A DNA stretch of 64,000 nt. It comes from Fulvia fulva. Lineage: Eukaryota > Ascomycota > Dothideomycetes > Mycosphaerellales > Mycosphaerellaceae. Shown here in pieces: positions 1 through 11,888 of this stretch. The stretch spans positions 558,001 to 622,000 of the forward strand of contig NC_063023.1 in the NCBI RefSeq assembly GCF_020509005.1, in the 5' to 3' direction. Every line of letters starts with the position of its first letter. The stretch's first letter is position 1. The notes beneath the pieces are model-generated. The model saw nothing but the letters and a program-made list of their open reading frames with translations, searched no databases and was not told the DNA's origin. The position numbers were made by a program, and so were the translations under genes.

Positions 1-1432
1 CGATACGAATATCCTAGCGTAGTCTTCCTCGACTAAGGAGAACTATAGGCTACTAGAAGAGAAGTACAAGATCTACGAGGACTAGGCTAGGAGGTACGGG
101 GCTCGGTTTGCCCTAGAAAAGTACAATCTAATACACTTTACGCGCCGGCTACGGTTCTATAATATATAAGCTTCTATCTAGATATAGGGGCACACGACTA
201 ACCCGGTAGATTAGCTTAGGATCCTCGGACTATAGGTAGACCCGGCGCTACGCTAGAGGAAGTACGTATAGGTAATATTACGGAAAGCTAAACAGAATAT
301 AGCATTATACTAGAGGCTTACTACGTCTATATAGGGGGCGGACTTCCGGTAGTTATAACTCCTATATACGGCTATTATACGGCCAGTCCTTACCTATAGT
401 AGCCAAGTATAGTCCTTAGGCGAGAGGGCCTACCTATCGAAGGGACTCGTCGCGCCGCTAGCGAAGATCCAAAACTAATGCCTAAGGAAGGTTACCGGGG
501 TATATAAGTCGACACTAATAAGGATACTTAAGTATAAGACCGCTATACCGCCGATCGACCTATATATCTAGGGACTACGGACCTCCTACTTAGGCAAGTC
601 GGTATAGTACCTAGTATAGAAGGTCATCGCTAGTATAGTCGTAAGGGTCCGCAAATTAGTACTAGCGTATAAGGGCATTCGACCCGGAAACGAGCCGAAC
701 TACCGGGTAAGGGACGAATAGCTAGTAATATAATAGGAAGGTAAGAAATCGTTTATAGAGCAACTATAGAAAGAGAGGTAGAACAACTAGGGTATAGGGT
801 ATAGTAGACGCCCTTAGCTAGCGGGACAACCTAAGGAATAGTTAGCTACGAAATCCGCGGTTAAGTACTCCCCGAAGCTTATCTACTACCGCCTTACGAG
901 GGTATAGAGTAGTATAGTAACCTAACTACGAAGCGAACATATCGGCCTCTAGGGGTACCTATTATAGAGGAAGGTTCTAGGATATACAAATACTAGCTGC
1001 CCCTATAGCTATCGCTCCTAGAACGTACGGTACGTACTCCTCGTCTATCCGAGGTAGTCGCTAGGAAGGGGGGAGTAGATAGTAAAGGCGAGGAATCGGA
1101 CGATTAGGGCACTTCTTAACAACGCTAAGGACCTACGGCGTATTACGAACTAGATACTAGAGAAGGGCTGGCTAGAATAGTACCGCCTAGTAGGAGCAGT
1201 ATAGGAAGAGAGGATACGACGTAGCGCGACGAGACCGGCTAGGAGCGGGGGCTAACGGGGTAGTAATATAGACTACGTACGTTTAGAGGGAAAGCTAATC
1301 TAGATAAGGAGATGTCGGGGGCGGGAAGGGTTTTTACCTATTCGGGTTTCCCTTTATATATAATAATAGATATATACCTATATAGGCCGGATAGGGTCCT
1401 AGAATAGGGGAATGACAAATCTATCTATCTAT
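1..1432 (+). mobile_element. LINE-A 3' part (Tad1-type non-LTR element), cut by window start
   Basis: This is near identical to the last 1.4 kb of the full-length LINE-A at 6,923-11,888. It starts inside the reverse transcriptase just after the FVDD catalytic motif and runs through the C-terminal zinc-finger region (remnants of a QNVRxVLL motif followed by a Cys-Pro-like pair). It ends in a short CTAT tail near 1,432. It is heavily RIPped, with TAG codons throughout and almost no CpA or TpG. It interrupts Gyp-2 on its right. The 5' part lies outside the window. Confidence 0.85.
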
Positions 1433-3159
1433 AATTACTAGGCCTATCTAACTTCGTTAGGTTAGTTAATAGGGATATAATACGAGAGAAGGCCTCGATA
1501 AACCTACGGTAGAAGTTCGCGAATCCTAGGAAGGCTTAGACATCCTTATAATTAGTTAGTACTTCCTAGGTCTATATACATTCCAATTTCTCCGGGTCTA
1601 TCTCGATGCCCTAGGGTCAATAATAAGGCCTAGATATTTTATACGTTCCTAGTAGAACTCGGACTTATCGATATTAATAGTAAGCCCGGTATCTCGTAGC
1701 TTAATTAATACCTTTCGTACGTATTCGACGTGTTGCTCTAGAGTATCGCTAAAGATAAGGACGTTATCTAGATATACTAATACAAAGTTATCTAGATGTT
1801 CCTATAGAACCTTATTAATATATAACTAAAAGGTTACGGGTCCGTTATATAGGCCTAACGGTAATACGAGGCATTCGTAAAGACCGTAGCGTATTACGAA
1901 AGCTATTAGCCACTCGTACCCTTCCGCGATACGTAACTTATTAAAGGCTACTATAATATCTAGTTTCTTAAAGTACTTCTTTCCGTATATACGGTTAAGC
2001 GTTTCCTATATTAATAGAATAGGATAGTAATTCTTAATAGTAATAGCGTTTAGCCTACGGTAGTTAATATATACTCGTAGCCCTCCTCTAGGCTTTCTTA
2101 CTACTAATACCGGTACCGGTAACTAGCTTATTTTCTAACCGGCCTTACGTACCTTACCTTCTTAAGTCTATTCGAGTAACTATTTCTTAACGGCTTTATT
2201 CTCCTTCTCGGCTAGTCCGTATAGCTTTCGATATAGTAGTTCTTAAGGTCTACCGGGTTTAATATAAATCTCGTAGTCGATACCTAGTCGGTAAGGTAGG
2301 AGTCCCTCGTAGTCCTTTACTAAGAAAGTATCTATAATGTCGTAGTATATAGGCGGGAGCTTCTCTTTAGGATTATAGTTGAACTACTTATTTAAGAACT
2401 GATCTAGGTTATTAGCTACTATCGCGCTTAGTTTAAGGCTATTATCGTTATTATCGTTATCCCCGCGCCCCGTAGGTATAATATAGAAGCACTCGGCCCT
2501 AGGCCGGTACGCGTATATCTCCTATACGCGCTACGAGACTTCCTAGTAATCCCCCTCTTTATCTACCTCTAGAGCGGACATATTTAGCTCCGCCCCTCCG
2601 GCTATAAATCCTACTAATTCGCTAGTAAAGGGCTTTAGTCTATATTTCGTTTACTAGGTTCTACCGATATAGTTTAGAGATTATACTTTTATTAATATCT
2701 TATTATATAGATAGTAACCGAATAGTAGTCAGATCTAAACGCTACCTCGCTAGTTTCCTAGAAGATGTTTAGGTTATACGCGGAGAGCTACGGTAGTCTA
2801 AAGACGATGTTATATTCGAGGTCGGTAACGTAGTATAGTATTTCCTCGTAATGACCGCCGATAACTACGTCTATAAGGGCTATATATATAATCTAACGCG
2901 CTATAGCCGATCTATCTCCTAGTATTAGTTATCTGTTCTTCGTTAAAGGGATTAAGGGGGTTATATATTTACGTATAAATTTCTAATTAAGAAAGAGAGA
3001 GGTAGAGGTAGAATCTATAAGGCTGCGAGCCTTTTTATATTATATTATTACGGGTAATACTATATAAGGGTATATAGCTAGTTATTGTTTATCTAGTATA
3101 TATACCGATATCTTAAGCTCCTTACTATAGTCCGTCTCTTATATTCTATATCTCTTAAT
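1433..3159 (-). pseudogene. Gyp-2 pol relic (protease/reverse transcriptase), Ty3/gypsy
   Basis: Read on the minus strand, about 2,150-1,430 gives a RIPped Ty3/gypsy reverse transcriptase. Visible are the LRVYIDYRxLN block, the F(D/N)KLRI block, a GLYNGPxTFQ block and a catalytic loop reading YLDN where YLDD is expected. Upstream (2,200-3,146) is the spacer and protease side, too decayed to delimit. LINE-B interrupts it on the right at a 14-bp TSD (3,146-3,159), and LINE-A cuts it on the left, so RNase H and integrase are not in the window. Many in-frame TAG/TAA codons make it non-functional. Confidence 0.8.
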
Positions 3160-5384
3160 TATAGATTAGGCGGTTAGCTCTAATATAGTAATAGGAGTTA
3201 TAAGTAAGCTAAAAGGACGAAAAGCCCTAGGCCTAGACAGGATACTAAACATACTACTAAAAGAGTATAGAGAAGAGATCGCGCCGAGCCTTATAAACCT
3301 ATTTACCGCGTACCTACGGCTAGGGTATCACCCGAAGCTGTATAGAGAGTCTATAATAGTAGTACTACGTAAGCTATAGAAGGAGGACTATACTTAGCCC
3401 AAATCGTATAGACTAATCGTACTTCTAAACACGATAGGGAAGGTCCTAGAAAAGATAGTAGCCTAGAGACTTACGTAGCTAGCCGAGGACAACTACGTAC
3501 TCCTAGTAATATAGATAGGGGGAAGAAGCTAGCGATCGACACTAATAGTAATAGAGCTAATTACGGCGCAAATTCAGACCCTCTAGTACTACGGTAGGAA
3601 CCGAGCGGCGTCCTTACTATCCCTCGACATCGTAGGAGCCTTCAATAACGTCTTATACCAAAGGCTAATATATATCCTATAGTAGAAAGGCATCCCCTAG
3701 TAGGTAATAAAGTTCGTCTACTCCTTTCTCTAGGAACGGACGACATACCTAGTCCTAGGAAGGTATACGTCCGACCCGGTAAAGGTAGAGGCTAGAATAC
3801 CTTAGGGATCTACTCTCTCCCCTATCCTGTTTCTAATATTTATGTCTAATCTAATCCCCCTACTCACCTCTCCGTAAACCTTAGTACTGGGATTCGTAGA
3901 CGACATAAATATTCTAGCCTAGTTAGACTCGATAGAAGAGAACTATCGCCTCCTTAAAGATAGGCATAAGAAATACGAGGAGTAGGTAAAGAAGTATAGT
4001 GCCCAGTTCGCCCCTAAAGAGTACTAACTTATATACTTTAGTAAAGCGAGAACATACTATAATATAAAGGCGGCGGTAAGAATCTAAGGCTATAAGACTA
4101 AGCTATTAGCGGAGCTATAAGTACTAGGGATCTAGCTCGACCCGAAGCTAAGCTAGAATATATAGATTAAGAAAGCCTAGAGTCGAGCGTAAGTTAACAA
4201 AGCCTCGATAAAGAGGCTTACGGCGTCTATATAGGGAGTAATATTCGATAAGGCAAGAGTAATATATAAGGCGATCGTTAGACTAGCTATATTATACGGG
4301 GTATAGATTTAGGGAATAGGAGGCGTAGGCAAGCCGATCCTAAAACGGATAGAGTAACCCCTAAATAGGATATAGGTAGGTAACCTACGTAGGATACTAG
4401 GCGTATATAAGACAACGTTAATAAGTACGGTAGAAATAGAGATAGGAATACTACTAATCGGCCAATATATCCGGGGAATAAGAATTTAATACGCGGTAAA
4501 GACGATAGATTACCTAGTATAAACTACGATCTAGGAGATAAAGAATAAGATAGAAAGCCGCTACCGGAGAGGGGCCGGACATAGGATAAGCTAAAAAGAG
4601 GATGACCTTACTACCTTTACGGCCGTATAGACAAGCACCGAATAGCTAGCACGAAAAGAGGAGGAGCGTAGGACTCGCTAGGCCGGCGGGAGTAAGGCTA
4701 AGACCTAAAGCCTAGCGGAATAGATAGCGAGCTACCTATAGGAGTAGGACTAGAAAAGGAAGCCCCCTAAGACAATAGGTCCGATAGTACTCCGAGCATT
4801 CTAGAGACACAATTACTAGCTATATAGGGACCTAATAAGGGCCGAAGCAAGTATAGCGATCCAAATTAGGTCCGAATATATTAGATTTAGGGCCTACCTA
4901 TTTAGGAGACGCGTACTAGACATCTATAGCCTAGCCTACTAGTATAGCTACCTATCGTAAAACCTAGAATATATACTACTACGATACCCGTAGTAGGCGA
5001 GAGGTAGGGGAAATTAGAGGTACTAAGCGGGAAGGAGAGACTACAAGTCAATCATTAGGGACAAAGGCAACATTCGCCGAATCTCTCGGTAGATACTATA
5101 GTAGGGATACCTCTAGTAGTTTAGCCTCGCTAGCGAGACGGAGGAGTAGATAGATAAGAGGCGGAAGCTAGGGGGGTTATAGATAGGGTAGTTATCAGGG
5201 CAGGCCTATAATACTAGCGTACCCCTAATAAGAGAAATCTAAGACGATAACTAGGGGGAAAAGATAGGCGGGAAGGAGGAGGGGTTTTCACTAATACGGT
5301 TTCCCCTCTATATATACGAAAACAAGATAGTATAGCTATATAGGCCGAAGGGCACTCTAATAGCTTAATGAAATATCTATCTAT
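3160..5384 (+). mobile_element. LINE-B, 5'-truncated copy
   Basis: This is a RIPped Tad1-type LINE distinct from LINE-A. Reading forward, the reverse transcriptase begins near 3,200 (KGRKALGLDRIL; compare KKSPGPDRIL in LINE-A). It passes the catalytic FVDDINIL motif near 3,893-3,915 and ends with a Cys/His-rich tail whose Cys codons have mostly become Tyr (near 4,950-5,000). The 3' end is a CTAT tail at about 5,372-5,384. A perfect 14-bp TSD (ctatatctcttaat) flanks it at 3,146-3,159 and 5,385-5,398. The endonuclease domain is missing, as expected for a 5'-truncated insertion. Confidence 0.85.
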
Positions 5385-6842
5385 CTATATCTCTTAATCT
5401 TATGCTCCTTCTGTCTTAGAAAGTTCGGTTACTAACCGCTATCTACTACGCTTAGGTAGCGGTCGTACTATTTCCCTATTACTATAGGTCGGTAGTAAGG
5501 GAGCTAAGGTTTAGGTTAGCGTTTGCGTTATTTCGTAGACATAGAGGGCGGTAGTCGCTATCGTAACTATATATCGGGCATTTAGGGTCCGTTAATACGT
5601 ACGAGCCTATACGGTAGCGGTAGTACTTACCCTACTTCTTAAGGTCCTTACGCTACTTACGGTTTAATAAAGGTAGATTCTATAAGTAAGCCGGTAGGTC
5701 CTCCTTTTTCTTCGTACCTATATATTATAGTAGTCGCTAGACAATTATAGCGGTCGTACTAGTAGCTACGGCGCCTACGGTATTACTACCGCCCTATACG
5801 CCGTTATTGTTCTAATTAGGGTTGCTACGTAGGCGCTCCTTCTATAGATATAGTCGGTCGGTCTCGTAGAAGCTCTTATCTAATACTATATATTCCTTAA
5901 TAATATCCTATATATAGTATAAGCGTCTATCTACTTCCCTATTACTAAAAGTCTTAATAAAGTACTTACGGTTTAGACGGTTACGAAATAGTATTAGCTT
6001 AGTCTCGTCGGTCTACTCTATTTAAGTACGTAGCTTTAAGTAGCGAGCGTAGAAGGTAATAAAGGTCTCGCCCTACTCCTACTTATAGGTAGCGATATTA
6101 ACTATAGCCTTAGTTCCTTCGTTACGGGTACCGTACTAGCGCGTTATCTAATCTAGTAGTTCTTTACTAGTCTTAAACTCGTTAAATAATTATTATCTAG
6201 GTACGGGGATCCTCGGCTTAATACTTCTCTAAGGGTTACCCTATATCTATCTATATATAAAACGTAGGCTATCTACCTCGGAGCGGAAAGTAGTTATAGT
6301 TAGCTTAAGAAGCACGCTACTATACTAACTATTAAAGTTAGGGTCGTTATCGTTCTTGAAGTACTTCGGGTTAGGTACGCCCTTACTAACCTTAATATAG
6401 CGTATTAGAGTACGGTTAATAGTACATAGGCGTTCTAAAAGTTCGGTTAGGGGAGTCTATATATAGGTATTACGCGCTCGAGAGTCGCGACCGTTATTAT
6501 TATTAGGTCGTAGACGGTTTCTGTTACGTCCTCGGTCGTTATTACTATTACCGTTATTATTATTATTACTACTACCTCCGCCGCCGCCGCCTCTACTAGT
6601 AGCTTTACGATACTTACGTATTAGCTACTCGAGTAAAGTCTCGCGCGGAGGTAAATAGGAGGGTCGGCGACTAGAGCGGCCCCTACCTCTATTCTATATA
6701 GTGTCTTTAGTAGCTTAGAGTCGAGTCTTTAGATCGTTAACCTCCTTCTATAGAGCCTAGTTCTTAGCTTCGGTATCCTATACCTTCTTCTTCTCCTTTT
6801 CGTAAATCTCGCTAAATTACTTATATAGGTTATTAGCCTCCC
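5385..6842 (-). pseudogene. Gyp-2 gag relic, Ty3/gypsy
   Basis: On the minus strand, about 6,500-5,900 reads as a retrotransposon Gag (capsid) domain, including a W-W-rich segment (ELLDWITRWYG) and a downstream helix-rich stretch. The poorly preserved region toward 5,400 is where nucleocapsid knuckles would be expected. It is the 5' half of the element whose pol lies at 1,433-3,159, split by LINE-B. The N-terminal end stops where an LTR fragment of another element begins at 6,843. RIP has filled it with stops. Confidence 0.65.
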
Positions 6843-6919
6843 TATTACGAATATAGGTCAGTAGGTATGTCGTACGGTACTAAGACTAACTTAGTATATA
6901 CTAAGCTAAAGGAGCTTTT
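6843..6919 (+). repeat. Fragment of a Cop-3-type LTR
   Basis: About 65 bases beginning tattacgaatataggtc match, in inverted orientation, the start of the Cop-3 3' LTR at about 46,970-47,038. Both contain the perfect palindrome cttagtatatactaag. The match breaks off just before LINE-A. The LTR seems to have landed in Gyp-2 gag, and the rest is missing. Confidence 0.6.
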
Positions 6920-6984
6920 TTTATCGATCTCTACGCCAAAACAAGACATATTCGAAAGCTCTTATTAAGGCTATTCTAACGATA

Positions 6985-8395
6985 TACAAAGTAGGCCACT
7001 GCCCCTAGGACTAAGGGAGTTCTACCTCATTTAATCTAGATGGCTTAAAGCTCTCTTCACCCTATTTCTTTAGCTCTAAACGCCGCGGAGGTGCCTAGCT
7101 ATATTAGGCAACTCCTAGGTAATAGTAGCCTAGGCTACGGCACTAACGGCGCCTACGGCCCTATAGGCGAAGCCCCCCTAAGACAACTAGTAGCAACTTA
7201 TAGAGGACGTAAAAAGTATAGAAACTAACGATTAGCTCCCTTACCGGTCTCTATAGATAATAATCACTTAGCTACGTACGGCGCTTATACTATCGTATTA
7301 CCGAGGGCAATAAGAAATAAGGACGACGTCCTAGGTAATTAGTAAGGCCACCCGGAATCAACACCCCTATAGCTAGGCATCGGTCGCGGCATCGATACTA
7401 GGCCCCCGCCTAACGTACGATATAGTTACGATCCGCATTATAGCAAAGGAAGACTAGGCCGAAGTTACGAAGCTATCGAATAAGGAGCTCGCCTAACGAA
7501 TTAACTAACTAGAGGTAGTCGTAGTGAACTAATAGTCTAACGGCACTCTATAGATCTATACTAGCTCTACTACTACTAGGAGGCACCTAGAGGTATAGCT
7601 ATAGTAGGCATCTAAGGTTACGGCATTAGCGAAGGTCTTAACGAAACAATTTACGATCCTAGTCTACGACATACCTAAGGAGTTTGACCTAACTAACTAG
7701 GGTCACCTACGCGCTCTCTAAGAGGACAACCCGGTCACTCTTAACTCTCTAATCTAGAAGGCGACTTGGCTCTATATAAAATGGCTAGAAGGCAAGAAGG
7801 CCTCGGCGCTAATAGTATAGCTATAAGACGCGAAAGCGGCGGATCTAGCGATAGAACAAGGCCTAGTCTAGTAATATAGCCTTAAGATAGTAGAAAAGTA
7901 CTCCTTATCCTTTCGTGTCCTCTAATACTTTAAATGCTAACAGTATAGACACCAAAACTACACGTATATAAACAAGTAGGCCTACTCGAACTATATAGGA
8001 GACTATATGTCTAGGGACTATATATCGACTACGAGACGGTACGCGAACTGTCCGGGGTACTACCTATCGTATAGTACGGAATGCCTATAGCGGAAACTAG
8101 CGAAAAACAAGGCAATTACAAATAGAACCGTCGCCCTAAGATTCTACGGCGACCGTAAGGCTAGCCTATACCGGAACTAACTAGCGGCGGTTAGGTATAA
8201 GCGCCCTAGGGCCGAGAACGATATAAAGGATACGTAACCTAGGGCGTACGGGAGGCTACGTACTCTACTAGCTACGGCGAGGGAATCTAACTAGGCCCGG
8301 CTCCCCTTTAGTATATAGCCGATAGGCGTAGACTAGGACGTATAGAGTAGTAGGATATAGGACGATATAGAGGAAATGATTGTCAATACCGATAA
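6985..8395 (+). pseudogene. LINE-A ORF1 relic (Gag-like, zinc knuckles)
   Basis: This is the first coding region of LINE-A and, in Tad1-type elements, would encode an RNA-binding protein. A CCHC-like string is visible near 7,926-8,090: a QYFKCQQYRHQ block, then a second knuckle with an NCPG core. Basic stretches follow. Several knuckle Cys/His codons have turned into Tyr by RIP and TAG codons interrupt the frame. The minus-strand LINE-A copy has the same region at about 26,450-25,040. The start is not determinable because the initiator region is degraded. Confidence 0.6.
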
Positions 8396-11300
8396 CTAGC
8401 CTCGACACGCTTAGTATCATCTAGTATAACGTTAACTATAGCAAGGATATAGTCTAGAACCATTTCCTATACGAGGCGGACCTACGCGTCTACTACGTCC
8501 TTATAATCTAGGAGCTATAGATTAACCCGCACTATAAGAGACTAACGACCTATAAGTTACTAGGCTATACGATATACCTACGAGGCGACGGTAGACCCCG
8601 TACGTACTTCTATATTAGCAAGGACATACTAGAATCCGACTAGGAGGTAGTGTACTACGTAGACGAAGAAGGCGGGGGCGATATTACCTCCCTCTACGTA
8701 GGTAGCACCTAGATACATAACCTATATATATAACCGCTAGCCTCGAGGTCTAGCCGCGACCTAGGGGTCTATAGACACCTAGACAGTACGCTTAAGAGAC
8801 AAGGGTGCTACATCGTAGTAGGAGACTTTAATATATACTACCCTTCCTAGGAAAGCCTTATATAGCCGTACCCTATAGCCGACGAAGTACTCGACTTGAT
8901 AGCGAGTAACGTAATTACCCTTAATACCCCGAAGGACCTAGGCACCTAGAAGAGAGGGGGACTCTAAGGCACGATCGACCTGTCCTAGATCTTAGATAGC
9001 TACTACTACACGGTAACCTACTATAGGATCGAACATAAACTCGAGGCGTCGTTAGACTATATACTAGTCAGGACCTCTATTACGACATAGATATAACGTA
9101 TACTAGTAAGAACCCCTAAGCCAAACTAGGGAAAGGCCCACTAGGCTAATATCTAGGCGTACCTCGATAACTCTAAGAGGCTAGTCCAGATCGCGTAGTA
9201 GTAATATAACAGTAAAGACGAGATAGACGAAGCAGTCTAGGGGTTAATAGACGAAATAAGAAAAGCGACCTTACTTTACGTTCCGCTTACCTAACTAACG
9301 ACATAGTCTAAATTATACTAGACGCCGGAGTGCACTACGGTAGTAAGAGAAGTAAGGAGAGCCCGCCGGGTATAGACGAGCAGCTATAGCGAGGAGGCCT
9401 AGAACGTATATAGGGAGGCATACTAATAGAAGAAAGCTATAATACGGAGGGAGAAAGCAGTCGGCTAGAGGGCTATAGTAGAAGAAATCGCCGGTAAGCT
9501 AGAGAGGATGTAGAAGCTAGCGAAATGGGCCCGATAGGACCCTATATAGGGCCCCTCCTTCTCTATCCTAGCGCTACAATCGCCTAGTGGCCCGGTTAGC
9601 GACCCCGAGGCTAAGGCGCGTCTACTAGCTAGCAAGTTCTTCCCGCCCCTAGTCGAGGCTAATCTAAGCAATATAAACAGCTCTACTCCCCTAGCCCCTA
9701 GTATCGCGGTCTAATAGGAGGTGTCCGAGGGAGAAGTTGCCGCTATACTAAGGAAGTTGCCGGCGAAGAAATCCCCGGGGCCGGATAGGATCCTAAACGA
9801 GCTACTAAAGAGGTATAGAGATCAACTAGCCCTAGTAGTTATAGCGATCTTTAACGCCTACCTATAGACCGGGTACCACCCGATAGCTTTTAAACAATCG
9901 ACGACAGTAGTCCTACGTAAGCCGTAGAAGGAAGACTATACGTAGGTGAAGTCGTACCGCCTAATTGCGCTCCTTAACACTCTTAGGAAGGCGCTTAAGA
10001 AGCTAGTTATAACGAGACTCTCCGAGGCGGTAGAGGAACACTCCCTACTCCCGGACACCTAGATAGGTACGCGCCTATAGCGATCGACGCTATCCGCGAT
10101 AGAACTTATTACCTCTTAGGTAAAGGCTATCTAGTATAAGAATAGGGACAAGGTGGCTTCCTTACTTAGCCTAGATATATCGGGAGCATTCGACTACGTG
10201 TTATACCCGCGGCTACTCTATATCCTAAGGTCGAAAGGACTCCCTAAGTAGCTTGTTAACTTCGTACGGTCCTACCTCTAAAACCGTAGTACGTCGATCC
10301 TAGTCGGCTAGTATAGAAGCCTATTTCAAGCAGTCTATACTAGAATCCCGTAAGGCTTAACGCTAGTACCTATTCTGTTCCTCTTCTTTATAGCGACGCT
10401 GCTCCTAGCCCTAGAATCCTAGAACACCGCTACGAGCGGCTTCGTAGACGACATAAACATCCTAGCGTAGTCTTCCTCGACTAAGGAGAACTGTAGGCTA
10501 CTAGAAGAGAAGCACAAGATCTACGAGGACTAGGCTAGGAGGCACGGGGCTCGGTTTGCCCTAGAAAAGTACAATCTAATACACTTTACGCGCCGGCTAC
10601 GGTTCTATAATATACAAGCTTCTATCTAGATATAGGGGTATACGACTAACCCGGCAAATTAGCTTAGGATCCTCGGACTATAGGTGGACCCGGCGCTACG
10701 GTAGAGGAAGTACGGATAGGTAATATTACGGAAAGCTAAACAGAATATAGTATTATACTAGAGGCTCACTACGTCTATATAGGGGGCGGACTTCCGGTAG
10801 TTACGACTTCTATATACGGCTATTATACGGCCAGTCCTTACCTATAGTAGCTAAGTATAGTCCTTAGGCGAGAGGGCCTACCTATCGAAGGGACTCGTCG
10901 CGCCGCTAGCGAAGATCTAAAACCAATACCTAAGGAAGGTCACCGGGGCATATAAGTCGATACTAACGAGGATACTTAAGTACGAGACCGCTATACCGCC
11001 GATCGACCTATATATCTAGGGACTACGGACCTCCTACTTAGGCAAGTCGGTACAGTACCTAGTATAGAAGGTTATCGCTAGTATAGTCGTTAGGGCCCGC
11101 GAATTAGTACTAGCGTATAGGGGCATTCGACCCGGAAACGAGCCGAACTACCGGGTAAGGGACGAATAGCTAGTAATATAATAGGAAGGTAAGAAATCGT
11201 TTATAGAGCAACTATAGAAAGAGAGGTCGAACAACTAGGTTATAGGGTATAGTAGACGCCCTTAGCTAGCGGGACAACCTAAGGAATAGTTAGCTACAAA

Positions 11301-11745
11301 ATCCGCGGTTAAGCACCCCCTAAAGCTTATCTACTACCGCCTTACGAGGGTATAGAGTAGTATAGCAACCTAACTACGAAGCGAACATATCGGCCTCTAG
11401 GGGTACCTATTATAGAGGAAGGTTCTAGGATACACGAATACTAGCTACCCCTACGGCTATCGCTCCTAGAACGTACGGCACGCACTCCTCGTCTATCCGA
11501 GGTAGTCGCTAGGAAGGGGGGAGTAGATAGTAAAGGCGAGGAATCGGACGATTAGGGCACTTCTTAACAACGCTAAGGACCTACGGCGTATTACGAACTA
11601 GATACTAGAGAAGGGCTGGCTAGAACAGTACCGTCTAGTAGGAGTAGTATAGGAAGAGAGGATACGACGTAGCGCGACGAGACCGGCTAGGAGCGGGGGC
11701 TAACGGGGTAGTAATATAGACTACGTACGTTTAGAGGGAAAGCTA
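8396..11745 (+). pseudogene. LINE-A ORF2 relic (AP endonuclease + reverse transcriptase)
   Basis: This is the target-primed reverse-transcription enzyme of LINE-A. The apurinic-type endonuclease comes first: a YNVN opening near 8,420, GDFN near 8,825-8,835, and the IDLS and DYILV blocks near 8,970-9,070. The reverse transcriptase follows: KKSPGPDRIL near 9,765, SYRLIALLNT near 9,950, LDISGAFD near 10,165, IPQG near 10,345, and the catalytic FVDDINIL near 10,440 (FVDD replaces YADD). The C-terminal finger with its QNVRxVLL block lies near 11,450. Stops are mainly TAG at Gln/Trp positions, as RIP predicts. Confidence 0.85.
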
Positions 11746-11888
11746 ATCTAGATAAGGAGTAGTCGGGGGCGGGAAGGGTTTCCACCTATTCGGGTTTCCC
11801 TTTATATATAATAATGGATATATACCTATATAGGCCGGATAGGGTCCTAGAATAGGGGAGTAACAAATCTATGTATCTATCTATCTAT

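Larger units (their letters stand above)
6923..11888 (+). mobile_element. LINE-A, full-length Tad1-type non-LTR retrotransposon
   Basis: This element of about 4.9 kb is nearly identical to the minus-strand copy at 21,580-26,511. The 5' end is set from where the two copies start to agree (atcgatctctacgcc). It has an ORF1-like region, then an ORF2 with endonuclease and reverse transcriptase, then a CTAT tail at about 11,870-11,888. Unlike the other LINE-A insertions, I find no TSD. The left flank is a Cop-3-type LTR in Gyp-2, and the right flank is the Gyp-3 integrase. All reading frames are broken by RIP. Confidence 0.9.
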
